Assembly: GCF_017654505.1 (NCBI RefSeq)
Contig: NC_054534.1
Location: forward strand, 27,273,689 to 27,337,688
Origin: Polyodon spathula
Taxonomy: Eukaryota; Chordata; Actinopteri; Acipenseriformes; Polyodontidae
Direction of reading: 5' to 3'
DNA length: 64,000 bases
The translations under genes were made by a program, and so were the position numbers. Positions 47,447-60,033 of this stretch are shown in pieces. The notes beneath the pieces are model-generated. The model ran no database searches and was not told the origin of the DNA. It saw only the letters and a program-made list of their open reading frames with translations. Numbering within the stretch: the stretch's first letter is position 1; each line of letters opens with the position of its first letter.

Positions 47447-48535
47447 CAGTACCAGTCAAAAGTTTGAGTACACTTGCTGGAAACTAGGTTTTTTTCATAA
47501 ATTTACAATGTTTTACGTCTTATACGTTTCTGCAAATACTTGAAAATGAAAACACAGGTTACAATATACAGAACAAAACATGAGTATCAAAGCAATGTTC
47601 AAGAAAATTGAAAATTGTCTCTAAATCTTGGATTCCTCAAAATAGCCACCCTTTGCCTCACAAACACAAGGCATTCGGTTAACAAGTTTCAGCAGGAAAT
47701 CACTCGACATGTCTCCCCAGCTCTTCTGCAGCAATTCCCAGAGATGTAGGGCATTTGTGGGTAGCTTTGCTTTGACTCTTCTCTCCAGCTCGTCTTTTCT
47801 GTCCAGTTCTATGGGATTGAGGTCTGGAGACTGGACAGGCCAGGTCATTAGATTGAAGTTGTCCTTCACTTTCCTTCTTCACCAGATAGTTCTTGCACAA
47901 CTTTGAGGTGTTTCGGGTCATTATCTTGCTGAAGAATGAAGGACTGCCTAACTAGCCGTAATCCTGATGGCATGCCTGACCATGACTCTGCCTCCACCAT
48001 GCTTGACAGTGCGTCTTACAAATACTCTGCAGTTGGACCCAAATATTTCAAATTTTGACTCATCGGTCCATAAGACCAACTTCCACTCCTCAAAAGTCCA
48101 GTTTCTGTGTTTTCTGGCACAGGCAGGTCTCTCCCTCTTATTCTAAACTCTTAGCAATGGTTTCTTTGCAGCAATTCTTCCAGTTAGGCCAGCTTCACGC
48201 AATCTCCTTTGAACAGTTGATGTTGAAACATCTGTACTTCTAGTAGCATTTAGCTGAGCTTGTATTTCAGGGGCAGTTAATCGCCGGTTTCGCAGACTTG
48301 TGACTCGAATGAACTTGTTCTCCGATTCTGAGGTCACCCTTGGCCTGCCTGACCTTGTTCGGTCCTCATGAGTGCCAGTTTCTTCAAAGCGTTTGATAGT
48401 CTTGGCCACAGCATTTACAGACACTTGCAAAGTTCTTGCGATTTGTCTTAAAGATTGACCTTCATTTCTTAAAGTAATTACATTCTTTTTTCTTTGCTTA
48501 ACTGAGTGTATTTTCTGCTCTGAAAACATAGCAAT
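47447..48535 (-). mobile_element. Tc1-like transposon with transposase remnants
   Basis: One terminal repeat is present (CAGTACCAGTCAAAAGTTTG at 47447); the opposite end beyond 48535 is not recognisable. The minus-strand frame 48529-48143 is a well-preserved Tc1 N-terminal region: a helix-turn-helix (LRQIARTLQVSVNAVAKTIK), the GRPR motif (TRSGRPRVTSESEN), and a second domain (LTAPEIQAQLNATRS, then VQRRLREAGLTGRIAAKKPL). The C-terminal frame 47869-47621 has SPDLNPIELDRKDELERRVK with the catalytic Glu. QQDNDPKH is still readable in a broken frame near 47930, while much of the catalytic core between is deleted. Confidence 0.88.
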
Positions 48536-48783
48536 TCACCTCAACCTGACAAATACTGTGTCGCCAAAATAAATAACATAGTCATGTATAATAATTTAAG
48601 TGTGTGTGTTTTATACAGTTTTTAACGTGGTTTAAATTAAAAGCACTGAATGCCCCTACCTACAGATTGATATAAAACATAGATTTGTCAAACAAAGTGT
48701 TCTATGTCAGCAAGCCAGCACAACAAAATGAAACCCAGCAATGCCTATGATCTCTTCTATCTAATGACTATGATAATTGTTTT

Positions 48784-48786
<3 letters not shown>

Positions 48787-48860
<74 letters not shown>
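48787..48860. repeat. (TA)n microsatellite
   Basis: Uninterrupted TA after a T-run, in the long PSD3-like intron. Confidence 0.97.
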
Positions 48861-48868
<8 letters not shown>

Positions 48869-49039
48869 GATAAGAAAATATACAGCATAATTTGAAATGC
48901 ATTACGGTGAGTAATAAAAACTGACTCCATTGTGACTTAGCAGTCTTAGTTTTCTGTATAACTCTAAATAAATATAAAACTATAAAAGGGGGCAATGATA
49001 TTAATCCAGAAATAGGACAACACTGATATTTTATTCTGG

Positions 49040-49400
49040 GCTATTTTTTGATGATGATGATAAAACACAAGTTTCACTTGTATAGCGCTCATCATGCAAG
49101 CGTTCCAGGACACTTTAGGAAAATAAACATAAAATAGCCTATATCTTATATATAATTCAGCTACAAATAAACAGACCAAAACAAATCCACTTTCAAACAG
49201 GATTTAAAAGATTCAAATTGTACTAGCATCCCTGATCTGAATCGGGAGAAAGATCCAAAGACAAGGGGCATTATAACTAAATGCACAGTCTCCGACGGGA
49301 CTTAAAACGAATTTTAGGTACCGTCTGAAGATTAACATTTATCAATTTAATCGCAAGATTAATCATGCTTTTCTTGTTTTAATCACCTGACAACCCCTAT
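49040..49400. mobile_element. possible LINE-derived short repeat
   Basis: GTATAGCGCTCATCATGCAA, AGGACACTTTAGGAAAATAA, AATCGGGAGAAAGATCCAAA and ACAAGGGGCATTATAACTAA resemble, in that order, the blocks of a common fish interspersed repeat (TATAGCGC then shared-trough TTTACAAA, then GGGAGTTCCA). The class is uncertain and the ends are not defined. Confidence 0.4.
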
Positions 49401-50668
49401 AAATATATAACCTAAATTCTTTGTACTTTTCCATATGAAGGTCTTATTTTAAAATGAACCAATAGGGATGAAGCCCAGCTGAAGGTCTTTAGTAGGTTTA
49501 ACCAATAGTAAGATTATTTTATCACAGCAGTCTAATCATGAAGTGAGCGAGGCAGTACATAATAAATTTGACGAGGTAGGGACACATCTTCCACCCTGTA
49601 AGCTGAAGGTCTTTAGCCGTCGACTTAGATGTCCATTAGAGTGATCATCCAAATGGGTAAGCTACAGGTTAGTACTCACATCTCGCGCAATACCCTGATC
49701 GATGTAAAGCGCGTTATTAGAATAATATCTCTGTGAATTACTCTTAATATAAATCTTGACAAGTACATTATAAATTTTAACGAAATGTTTAATTTTTTAT
49801 CAGTATTCTGTTGTCTCCTTTATAGAGAAACCAATGCTTAGGTAATTTTTTTTCTAAAGACGACAGCTTATCGCCATATAAGGTCTTTCACTTGTGATTC
49901 TTCCACAGTATCCAGTAGAGGGTACCCTGCTGCGAACATAATTCCGAAGTGACTTAATCGCTTAAGTGCCACAGGTTCTGCTGGATTCAGGCATCGACCG
50001 ACGTCACTTTCGTCGAATTTCTGCAGTGAAACTCTTAAAGCGTGGAATGAATGGAATGAAACTTACCTTACTTTTCTGGTTAAGTCTTCATTCCAATTGT
50101 GGGAACTCTGTGTAGTTTTGTGTTCTCAAGTTTTTTAAGGTCTCAAAGCTTTGTTCATCAAATGACAATTTATTAATAAGCAAAAATAAACAGGACCACA
50201 CATGCAGCCTACATATCCAGCATTTATGAAAAATGTGCACTTTTGCTGGCTTTTAAAAATGACACCAAAAAGGTACCACATTCACACAACTTGAACATGT
50301 GACCTCAATTTAAGCTTTGGCTTTTTTTTTTTTATGATAAATAACGTTTTGTTCACTAAATTGTTTTCTGGCACAAATCCGTGACAAGGTCTTTATAAAC
50401 ACATAAGGTAACGTTTTGTAGAGATTCACTAAACAAACAAAAATATTATCTAACTCCTACTATCCTGAATGTTGTAAAACAAAGCCAGCAATATGTCTGT
50501 ATTCTATGTGACACATCCCAACATTGCCAAGCTCATACATAGTTTTGAAGATTATGAGCCATATTTATAAAGCATTTTCTGTCAAGTTCACCGGACTGTT
50601 TTAAAAGGAAAATCTAAATAAAAGTAAATGATAATACAAGGTAAGTGGTGACCTACGCATAACACGGA

Positions 50669-50724
<56 letters not shown>

Positions 50725-50874
50725 TTGCACTTTAAAATACAGTTAATAAACAAAGTTAAAACAAAAAGGTTCAAAAGAAGGAATTTGTAAAGAAACAAAA
50801 TTGAGATTGCAGTTGTACATATCAATGTATAACAATAAAAATCAATTCTGTGGAAAATATCAGTTAAGCCATAC
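49401..50874. other. intronic sequence with (AAT)n at 50672-50722
   Basis: No exon or transposon end was recognised apart from a TAA microsatellite at 50672-50722. Confidence 0.5.
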
Positions 50875-52219
50875 CAGGGATGCCCAACCTACAGCCCGTG
50901 GTTCTTATATGGCCCACCACAGCATTTCATACGGCCCGCGACCTGCTTGCTGGCACAGCATAACTTACACATGATTCACAGGTTTTATATTATAATTTTC
51001 ACATTTCACATACGGTACTTGCAATGTTTTAGTGTTCCACGCAGGCCACATAAACTGCTCAGTAATGAAAGCACACCAAGCTGTCCCCACGAGTAGAAAC
51101 AAAATGAGGCAGGCTACCTGTGGTAACCATGGTAACTCTCATTACAGAATCGTCAAGGTGGAGTTTAAGTATATTTTAGCCATGGGTTCAATTTTACACA
51201 ATTACAGAAGAAATACAAAGTCGACCTTTACCCTGTAATCAACTGGAGAGCATTTCTTTTGACTTCTTAATATCTACATAGGCTACTGTAACTGCACTGT
51301 AATATCTGTACTATGACTGCACAAGAAAGAAGATCTAAAATAATAAACTTGGGGTGAAGTCAAAAGAAATGCTGTCCAGTATCGTTAAAAAAGTCGATTA
51401 CAGGAAATAAGATGAAAATAATAATAAAAAAGCGGTTGACATTGTATTTTTTCTTCCATAATGTTTTGTGAAAATAAAGATAAAAAAAAAACAAGTAGCT
51501 AAAAAAAACTTAAAAACAGAATCTTTACGTTCTTCAGATTTTCCAACTTAAGTCACACGCAAACGACATCCATCTGTCTGAAAACCCCTTTGTTGACGAG
51601 GTGGATAATGACCCTGCTTCTCTTCAAATGGAATTTATTGATCTGCAGTGTAACTCAAGTTTAAAGGATATGTTTCACAAGAAGAAATTGGTGGAGTTTC
51701 ATTCCCTGCTTCCCAATGATCAATTCCAAAATCTGCTGATGTCGCGTTTGACAGACGATCACCTGCATGATGTACTATGGATGAGGGTTTCCAACTTTGA
51801 CCCAAACTTTGAGAAACTGGGAGCTGAGAAACAACCTTTTAAAGTTCTCACTAAGTGTATATTTTTCTTTATTCGTAGTTAGAGTGAGAATTATGTGTTT
51901 ATTTATTTATTACTGTTTTTAGTCTGTCTTTGGCAATCTGATGATTGTTCTATTTGACAGATACAGTGTGTTGTGTGACATTTTAACTCTGGTTTATTTA
52001 TTTTATTTTGAAAGAGACAGTCCTGTGCACAGAAACAAGCATTTACAAGCTAAACGCAAATAAATAAATACAGATGACTTTAAATTGGCAGACATTGAAA
52101 ACTGGAACCTATATATACGGTTCTTTTAAAATCTTATGAAAATATATATTTGATAGGCCCATGCAAGGTTGCCCTTAGGTCTATGTGGCCCACACATGCA
52201 AAAAGGTTGGGCACCCCTG
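50875..52219 (+). mobile_element. hAT-like DNA transposon remnant
   Basis: Ends CAGGGATGCCCAACCT and AGGTTGGGCACCCCTG are inverted repeats of the hAT/Charlie type, and both flanks keep the AGCCCGTGG/ATGTGGCCC-type subterminal words. A plus-strand frame (51560-51840) encodes NPFVDEVDNDPASLQMEFID, LQCNSSLKDMFHKKKLVEFH and SLLPNDQFQNLLMSRL. This resembles the C-terminal part of hAT transposases related to ZBED5/GTF2IRD2-type host proteins. The rest of the transposase is gone. The eight flanking bases (AGCCATAC and AAATATAG) are only half alike, so the insertion is old. Confidence 0.75.
51232..51404. repeat. palindrome nested in the hAT-like element
   Basis: CCTGTAATCAACTGGA and GAGCATTTCTTTTGACTTC at the left pair with GAAGTCAAAAGAAATGCTG and CGATTACAGG at the right, around a loop of about 85 bases. 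This is the structure of a small MITE or a hairpin duplicate. Confidence 0.7.
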
Positions 52220-52716
52220 AAATATAGTACTATTTGTCCACCTGGAGATTCAAATCGGATGACTACTACTACTACTACTGGTACCACAAAAAAAAAATTA
52301 AAACATACTATGACTACAACTGTACAATTACTACTAATAACAATGATAACAATAAAACTGTTGGATATATAGGGATGTTCAATAACTCTTTTACAGTTTA
52401 GTCCATTTTAGACCAGAGTTGCCGGTGATCAGGGTGGTAGCCTTTTATCAAAACAACACCTGTTTTGTAAAGGGACAGCCCATCTCTAGTGTGTCCAATA
52501 GGAATGCACGGGCGGGGCCATGTATTTATTTCCAGTCTTTTGGTTCATTTCCATGTCGTGTCTGGTGTTGACTGACATTCGGCGACTTCGCTCTCGTCGC
52601 TCTGTCCTGTGTGAATGCAGCTTCAGACGTTTCTGGCGCCAGACCAGTGTCTGTGACAATATGGCGAAGCAGTTTTTTTTTTTTTTTTGTACAGTCAGAT
52701 GCTGACTGCTCAAGTA

Positions 52717-53518
52717 CAGTAGTCTTCACGAAACACTTAAGAGAACACTTTGCCTAAGGAAACACACTAGTGAAACTTTTTTTCTCATTATAAAAGCTCT
52801 TGCTAAAAGAAACAGGAACTTCGCTTAAAAGAACACCTTCTTGACATCTATAGTGATTTGTTCACAATGGATACAGTACGGTTTTGTAACCTAATAACTC
52901 ATTATCATCAAACTTAAATTAAAATGGTTTATTCAGTCTTTTCAAAAGCGACGTGTCTTGAGGCACACAGATTGGTTTATTAAATCTTTGCAGAACCACC
53001 TTCATATCATTGACTCATTTTGTATTTTGATTTCTAAGAGTGCACCTCATTTCTACAAAATGGCATGTAAACAAAATGGCGAAATGCGCTGCTGTTTCTC
53101 TTGCTACAAAAAATTGGAAAATTGATCGAGTTCTTGAAAAAAAAAAAATTGGAATCTGACACAAGTCGCCGAGCAATTTAGTGTTTCCCGTTCTGATGAG
53201 TTGCTTCACCATTCTGTTAAATAATGTGCACGTCTTGTATAGTGCTGCTGTATTATGTAAAATATGTAGGGGTGCTGTGTTGATTTAGTTTGACAGTTTA
53301 TTAATGTTAGTTTGTCTGTTAATTTATTATTATAGCTTATTAACATACACTTGCCTATTGCTTTTCTTTTACTTATTCAGTTAATTTCATATGCTGATGC
53401 ATGTGCGTCATGCAAGTAATACATATTTATTTATTGAGTCATATTTTGTCTTGTGATCAACTCCGAGAGAACACTTTGCTTGCTTCCTGAGGGGGGTTCT
53501 CTTAGGTTGACACTACTG
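52717..53518 (+). mobile_element. pogo/Tigger-like transposon remnant
   Basis: 802 bp between TA dinucleotides. The left end CAGTAGTCTTCACGAAACAC and the inverted right end CAGTAGTGTCAACCTAAGAG share the terminal 7 bases and the following AAGAGAAC words, as in Tigger elements. A short plus-strand frame at about 53076 reads MAKCAAVSLATKNWKIDRVL, and a frame-shifted QVAEQFSVSRS follows. Together they resemble the N-terminal CENP-B-like helix-turn-helix of Tigger transposases. The DDE part is deleted. Confidence 0.7.
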
Positions 53519-56170
53519 TACTACAGTGACCAAAGCGGTTGCAAACAGTACTAATGCCGAAAAATGCAAACAAAAAATCTGTTCTTATAATTCTGAATGG
53601 GAGATGAAGTACCCGTGGCTTGTTTACCGAGATGTACTGGGCAAAAAAAAAAATGGGCAAAAAAAAGGCAAACACACACACACACAGATATACAGATTTT
53701 CAAGAATCTTTGCTTAAAAGACACAGACAGTGATGTTGTTATGATGATGTTATTGGAATGCAGGAAAAAGTGAACACCCGTTGACATAGACAACAAACAC
53801 TGCTTAGAATCCCGTCTCGTTGTCATGGGAACGGTCTATACTAACGTAAAGAACAGTGTACTCACATGTAGATCTACACACAGACAGAGATTGCTTAAAC
53901 TATGATACAGCATAGAGTTTAAACGTTCATAAAAAAATTACCAAAATGTACACCCCTGGAGTGTATAGCCTTTGTGTTATCAGCTGATTGTTTAGTACCT
54001 GATGGATGGGACACAAAATTTTGGGCATGTGTGTTTCAGGAAAGCATGAACAGAAAAGCTAGTGCGACCTCTGTATGTGTGTGTATGTATGTATGTATGT
54101 ATGTATATATCACAATTGGTTTGGTCTGATAAAAAAGTGTTTACTTGAATGACTTCTTACACGATGATACCGATTGTCCCATTACAATTCTCTAATTCAT
54201 AAGCACATAGTACATGAGTATTTGGGAAGGACATCATACAGTTATATAAAAAAAATAATAAGTATCTGCCACTTGGAGCAGGCAAATGGTATTCAAAAAC
54301 TGCATGCCTTTAAAAATATAAAACAAGATCTATGGATACGTATGTGTACATGTTCCCTTTATTTTTTACTGGAATAAAAAAATTGGAATAAAAAAAGATC
54401 TCTTTTTTTTGTATCACCTAATGTAATCTAGAACTAGTATCAAAATTATTTCAACCTGCCAGGTGTACAAGGTTATAATATGGGGGAGCTAAGTAATTAA
54501 TTGACAAAAAAAGTGTAGGGGAACTTAATTAGTTTAATTTCACTAGCTGAATATATTCAAAGCTTTCACTTGAGAGCTGTTTACTGAAGTTAGTAATTCA
54601 GTAAGCAAGGTTTCTAACCAAGAGCTAATTACGGTTTTTAAAAACACAGGAACTCATTATTTATTTACATACACTGTAGGAATGATTTCAAAGTCATGAA
54701 TTATGTTAGTACTACCATGCTGCCACATCTGCTAAACTACCCAACATGTAACACAATAAGCATTTCGCTTAGCAATGCATTACAATATACACCAGGGGAT
54801 TCTTAACAATGGAAAGAACAATGGAAACATTACATTACCCTCCTTCACAAAGATCTTTAAAGCCTCTTTACACACTCATATTTTACCTGTTCTCTCTTCA
54901 GTGTAAGCTTTCTTCATTGTAGAGTATAACTGATACTTTAGAAAGCAGTACTTTTATATTTAAAACAAAAAAAAGGAGGAACGCCATCAACTGCCTAGAA
55001 ATAAGGTTTCAATGCAGAATGAAATTACACAGAAAACACATTTAAAATACAAAAACAAACTGCAAATGACTGCTGCAAAGGACTAGCTCAGTTTTAATAA
55101 AACCTTGCAGATCCACTGCAGCACACAATAAAACCAGGCTATTTTTTTAGATGATAAACTAAATCACTGGTGCTACTGTTGTTTATACAAGTATTATTAC
55201 TTTCTAAAAAAGCATTTTAATAAATCTTGTTATTTTTGACATTTGCATAATCTCACTAGTTCTAGCCAGTGCAAAATCAATCTTCTGTTCAAACTGACTT
55301 GAATACTTTGAGGTATACAACACATTAAATTATCTTTACTGCAATTATTATTATTATTATTCCATGAAATATTATAGGTAAAACAGCACTCACTGTTGGC
55401 CCAAAGAGATTGTTTTACAAAAAAGATGAAAAGGAGTAAGTTCAACGACTGACCTTGCAGTATACATTATTTTGTGTTACTGGCATGAATCATAACCACT
55501 TTTAAAAAAAAAAAAAGAAACAAAATTGACAAATCACAGGCTGCGAGTCAGTACTATTGACGTTTCAAATATAAAGCATTATATACGCTGCTGACCATTA
55601 CTGCCTACCCTCAGGAAAATGAAGAAAAGTATAAAAGCAATACATCACATCTATAAACCCAATTAACCTTCGCTGGTTTGCAAAGTGTAATTAACAGAAA
55701 TGCAGTGTTTCTCTACTCTATAGAATACACAATGCATATTGCAGAAAAAACTATCATCATACACAAGCATGTTACAAATAGGTATTCAGATTGTATCCTA
55801 AGCCAACAAGTGGTTATTTTGCAGTCATAAATATGCATGCTATAAAATCACCTTATAGGAAAATAACCTTCTAGCTTGATTGACTCATACTGAGGTTACA
55901 GCAAATATATGATAATAAGCTTAAATACTCTGCATGGATTTTAACACAAAATAGGTTTTCACATGATGTTTAAATAACAATTACCAATATCAGTCTGCCT
56001 ATGTAAATGACCACATTCATTTTGATGGTATTCCATTTTTTAATTTTGCAATGTTTTACCAAAAAAAGCACAACAGTTAGTGTTTCTTGCAAGTATGTTA
56101 GAAAGCAGCAAAGCAAAAGGTATTTTTTAGCGTTTACATTTGCGGTAGGTACTTTTTAAATTTTTTTTAC
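53519..56170 (-). other. intronic sequence next to the candidate first exon
   Basis: It contains an (AC)n at about 53668-53688 and (GTAT)n at 54076-54110. No Sec7 exon or transposon end was recognised. Confidence 0.5.
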
Positions 56171-56338
56171 CTTGCTCTGTTTGTGGTGTCCGGCAGAAAA
56201 TTCTGAAGAACTGGACACTTTCAAAGACTTGGAACGAAGAGACTGTCGACGGACAGCCTCATCCCTGGCATACTTGACTGAGCCTGGGGGTCGCACACGC
56301 ATCTTGCTGCTACCCTGGACGCTGTTCACACCAATCAT
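56171..56338 (-). CDS. psd3: candidate alternative first coding exon of the PSD3-like gene
   Basis: An open frame of exactly 56 codons, from an ATG with G at -3 to a consensus donor (AGCAAG followed by GTAAAA). It reads MIGVNSVQGSSKMRVRPPGS, continues VKYARDEAVRRQSLRSKSLK and ends VSSSSEFSAGHHKQSK. It is basic and Ser-rich, with no resemblance to Sec7. It ends in phase 0, the phase required by exon 44606-44649, so splicing would give a 378-residue protein with only the last Sec7 helix, the PH domain and the coiled coil. A Sec7-less short isoform has been described for the paralogue EFA6A, so this is plausible. A TGA lies in frame 39 bases upstream of the ATG. I do not recognise the peptide itself; it could be an exon of another gene. 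Confidence 0.5.
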
Positions 56339-56344
56339 TTCCAC

Positions 56345-57589
56345 AAACCAGTTCCAAAGGCTATTGTACAGTCAACTCAATGGAATGCAAAAATAAATAA
56401 ATAAATAAAATATATATGTGAGGCTTGTGAGTTTTATGTGCTGCGTCAAACAGCACTCCCTTGTGTGCACTGGACGAGAGGGAAGTCCTCAGCTTCAATG
56501 CACTGTTGCTGTCTCAGCTAGCATCTTCCACTAGTGTTTTGATTCAGCCTGATAGTTCCAAGGGAAGGCATACGTCAGTGACTGGGAGTTAAAGAAAAAA
56601 ACAAAATCACCCCCTCATATGCACTGAGCCAATGGCCAGGCAGGCAATTCATTTATATTCTAAATAGCAACACTATTGCTCTTGTGATGCCGAGCTGCAA
56701 GCCCATTAATGTCTGCAGCGAGATGACACAAATAAAAGCTTCGAGCAGCCTGTCACTCACCGTAAAGCAGCCAGGCTGAAGCTGAATGATCAAACAGCAG
56801 ATGCTGACGAGCTCAGGAGTTGCAGGGTCTTCTAGTGTGTAGCTCAGCTCAAAACAATCTGTTCAGTCAGACAGAATGTCATGCGACTAAAATGATCATG
56901 ATACAAGAACAAATTCCACACTAGCTTCTGTAACTATGCGAACCAATACTGCACTGTCACTTATGTAAAATGATGTGTTTGCCATTACCTTCTTTATTTT
57001 TCTTTAAGCAAGCAAGCTATGTGAAGAGAATATTCTACAATTCCTGCTGTGTTAAAATGTTAGTGACCACAAGCTATGTGTTACTTGTCAGGTTTTACAT
57101 TTGTATGATTCTGCTTTCTTTCATTTTATCACTAAACCTGTACACTTGCAACCAAGCATCCTGTACGAAGAAAAGTGTTTTTTTTTTTTTTTTTTTAAAT
57201 GACCAAACTACTTATTGAAGAAATGTAATATTGATAGGAACTAGGATGATTCTGGTACACTGAGATTACTATTTCAGAGTCAAACCATTCCAACATCCAA
57301 CAATTACCGTATCTAATCGAAAGCTGCATTCCAGGGTCGTCTTTCTGCAGCCATATTTAATTGAATGTCAAACATCCTTATTGTTTGTTGTACAGAAATC
57401 TTAAAAGCCGCCTAGAAGGTTAGGAAAGCTGCATTAAAAAGTGCAGACATGCCCTTTCCAGTGAACTTTAATCTCTGGTATACTGGCGGTCTCCACTGTG
57501 AGAAACAAACAAATTTACTTTTCACATGCACCTGGTTGATATAGGAACTGTCTGGGATACACAAATATTTTTTTGGTGACAAGAAATGT
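56345..57589 (-). promoter_or_regulatory. possible upstream/promoter region of the short-isoform exon
   Basis: Sequence directly upstream of the candidate first exon on the minus strand. It is less AT-rich than its surroundings from 56440 to 56850 and has no recognised transposon, except a T-run at 57177-57196. No TATA box or CpG island is obvious. Calling it a promoter is inference from position only. Confidence 0.25.
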
Positions 57590-57697
57590 CCGTGTGTTTC
57601 ACAGACCCGTTTATATCCCGTGTACCCATGACTATACACCAACGTTAACACACAACACGCAACACAAAATACACACAGGTGCAGGCACTTTGCCACA
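57590..57697 (-). mobile_element. fragment of the TGTGRCAAAGTGCC LTR family
   Basis: Minus-strand left end of the same repeat family as 46744-47345: TGTGGCAAAGTGCCTGCACC, GTGTTGCGTG and AAACGGGTCTGTG are shared in order. Similarity stops at about 57590. Confidence 0.65.
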
Positions 57698-58464
57698 GTC
57701 TCCCATTTGTTTAACTTGCAAAAAATAATCTTAAAGATTAAGGGATGATTTAAATGAGGTCTGCACATTAAACAGATAGGTATAAATAAATCATGCTTGT
57801 GGAAATAGAAGAATGATTGATATCTGCATTGAAAATGCAGTGTGGGAAGAAAACCATAGGTTATTATCATAACCCTGGTTCCCTGAAATAGAAGCGCAAC
57901 CATTCATCTATGGGTAAACACCCAATTTGTAATAGTTACACTTTGTACTTAAAAGGGAATCAATGACATCCACCTCGGGACCTCTCCAAGCAGCCCCTGC
58001 TAAATTAAACATCAATTCCGGTCACTTCTGGTGATCTATTTTGCCATGTTATGGAAATGTGTTCAAATGATAAACAGCAGCAGCTCAGCATTTACAGAAA
58101 GGTAATTTGCATATAATACCAAGATGTTAAGTACCGTTACTTACATTACCTAGGATTTAATGAGTCGTTAGGTTAAAAAGTCAACTCCCCAAAGCTCAAA
58201 AAAAAGATGTCAACAACTTTTAATGACTGGTTGAGGGGTTAAGTCATACTTCTGTCCACCAAATGGTATTGTGTGAAAAAATGTTGAATCTCTGTTGGAT
58301 TGTTCTTGGTTAAGTACCTACTGTACTTACATTGTCCTTTGTTTAAATCATTAAGAGAAGCTAGTGATATTCTTTGACTAGAAGTCTTTAATACCGTCCT
58401 TCTAGGGTATAATGTGGTTTATGAGGATTCTTGTACATTAGGAGTTTGGTGTTGACTTTAGTGT
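57698..58464. other. no feature recognised
   Basis: AT-rich DNA between an LTR fragment and solo LTR copy B. No coding signal was seen. Confidence 0.4.
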
Positions 58465-60033
58465 TGTAGGAACAGAACAGGTTAATACCATTCAGCATAT
58501 TGGTCTGGAAGCAGTTTGCCTAGTCTCTATGACAACTGCATAGATAAGGAGTGTAGACTTTTATTCTTTGTGTTTTAAACTTATTTTTAAATTGTATTGA
58601 ATCCGCAAAAATGTTTAAAAAAAAAAAAAAAAAAAAAAAAGAGGTAAAAGGGAGTGAGCCTAAGTTGGTAACCACAGCTACACTGACAAGCGAGGCCCAC
58701 AGGCTCGATCGAGTTTGACTCCCTAGAATTGCCAGTTGTTGCAGCTAATTCAATATAGTTATTATGAGCAATAGGAGATACTGTAAGTGTGGAAATCTTC
58801 AAGGGCAACCAAGAGGTTGTCTCTGTTTTAAAGTGAGTTTTGTAAAGTTAGTCAGAGAAAGGAAACAGCAGAGGTAACATCTTGAATGGCAACACCGCTT
58901 TCAACACCAAGCAAGCAAAGTCAGGAAAAAAAGGAGCTTGCATATAATATTTTTAACCAACAGCTCCTAACATGAACGAGTAAGTCAGAGAAAAAAGGAG
59001 AGATTTTAATAACTGGACTGCAAGGGCTGAATAACATCTAGAAAACACCCAATAATTAATAAACTTGAAGATGACTCAAAGATTGTTTAAAGGACAGTAA
59101 CATACAGATAACTTCACTACCTGGGATTGGCGTTAAAGAAAAGGACAACTAATGAGTTACAGACTCAATTAATGGACTGAATTGACCTACCGGGAATGGT
59201 CAAATTTACTGGAAGAATGTATGTTTTGTTAAACAAAGGCTGAAAGGGGACAGCGCGCTACAAGATGTCACGCATGCTCAGCACTGCGTCAACTCTGAGG
59301 ATTCCCAATTAAACTAAAGAATAGAAAAGGGTTACAGAAATTATATTTGGGAAATTAAATAAATGTATATTTGCAGAAAAGTTGATATGGGTGTAATGTA
59401 AAAAAGGTGTGTGTTAAATTGTTTTCTTACAAAAAGAAAGCCTAGTTTTAATGTTCCATGAAAGTGAATTACAGCCAACAGCTAGAATTATTGCAAGGCA
59501 ATCTACAAACTTGAATAAGGGGTGTGGAATCTTATTTTTCTTAAAGAACAGATGAATGGGTGTTAAAATGTTTTTGTGCTGTGATTCTAATTAAAAGGAC
59601 ATATGTTTGACAACTGATTGGTAACAAATTAAGAACAATTTTGTAATATCCTAATAATTAGAATTCACTGAATTTATATTCATTTATTTACTGACTCATA
59701 TTTACAGTGATCCTGCTTGCATATTCATATTATATTTACTGACTTAACATAATTACTTCTTACTGAAAACAAATTAGACAATTAATGTATTGCTTTCACT
59801 TATTATTGAAATTTATACTGAGATTTTGCCTAACCATTATTCCTTACCGAGATTGATGTGCTGCACTTTATTTAGAAACGTCTGATAAAATGTATAAAAG
59901 ATTGTTGTGTGTTTTATTGTGCAATTGTTTCCTCGCAATCTTGAGCTCATTTGAGAGAAATTTGTAACTAGGTGTTAAATTACTTAAAACCTAAATTATC
60001 TTCATTGGGTATCTATAGCCAATCTCCCCTACA
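58465..60033 (+). mobile_element. long solo LTR, copy B
   Basis: It begins TGTAGGAACA and ends CTCCCCTACA (TGTAG/CTACA inverted ends) and aligns with copy A at 15258-16709. A TATA-like TGTATAAAAG lies at 59890, about 140 bases before the end. A pair of tandem units starting GTCAGAGAAA (58849 and 58984) corresponds to the tandem units of copy A. A poly-A run at 58616-58640 and about 500 bases around 59150-59640 have no counterpart in copy A. The flanking bases (GTGT and TGTG) are not a clean duplication. Confidence 0.7.

Noticed and set aside
44650..56170. Search for missing Sec7 catalytic exons
   Set aside because: No minus-strand segment with Sec7 motifs was found; the interval holds transposons, LTR pieces and microsatellites.
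57412..57903. 163-residue minus-strand open frame
   Set aside because: Runs through an LTR fragment and AT-rich DNA, with no domain, no signal and no similarity to known families.
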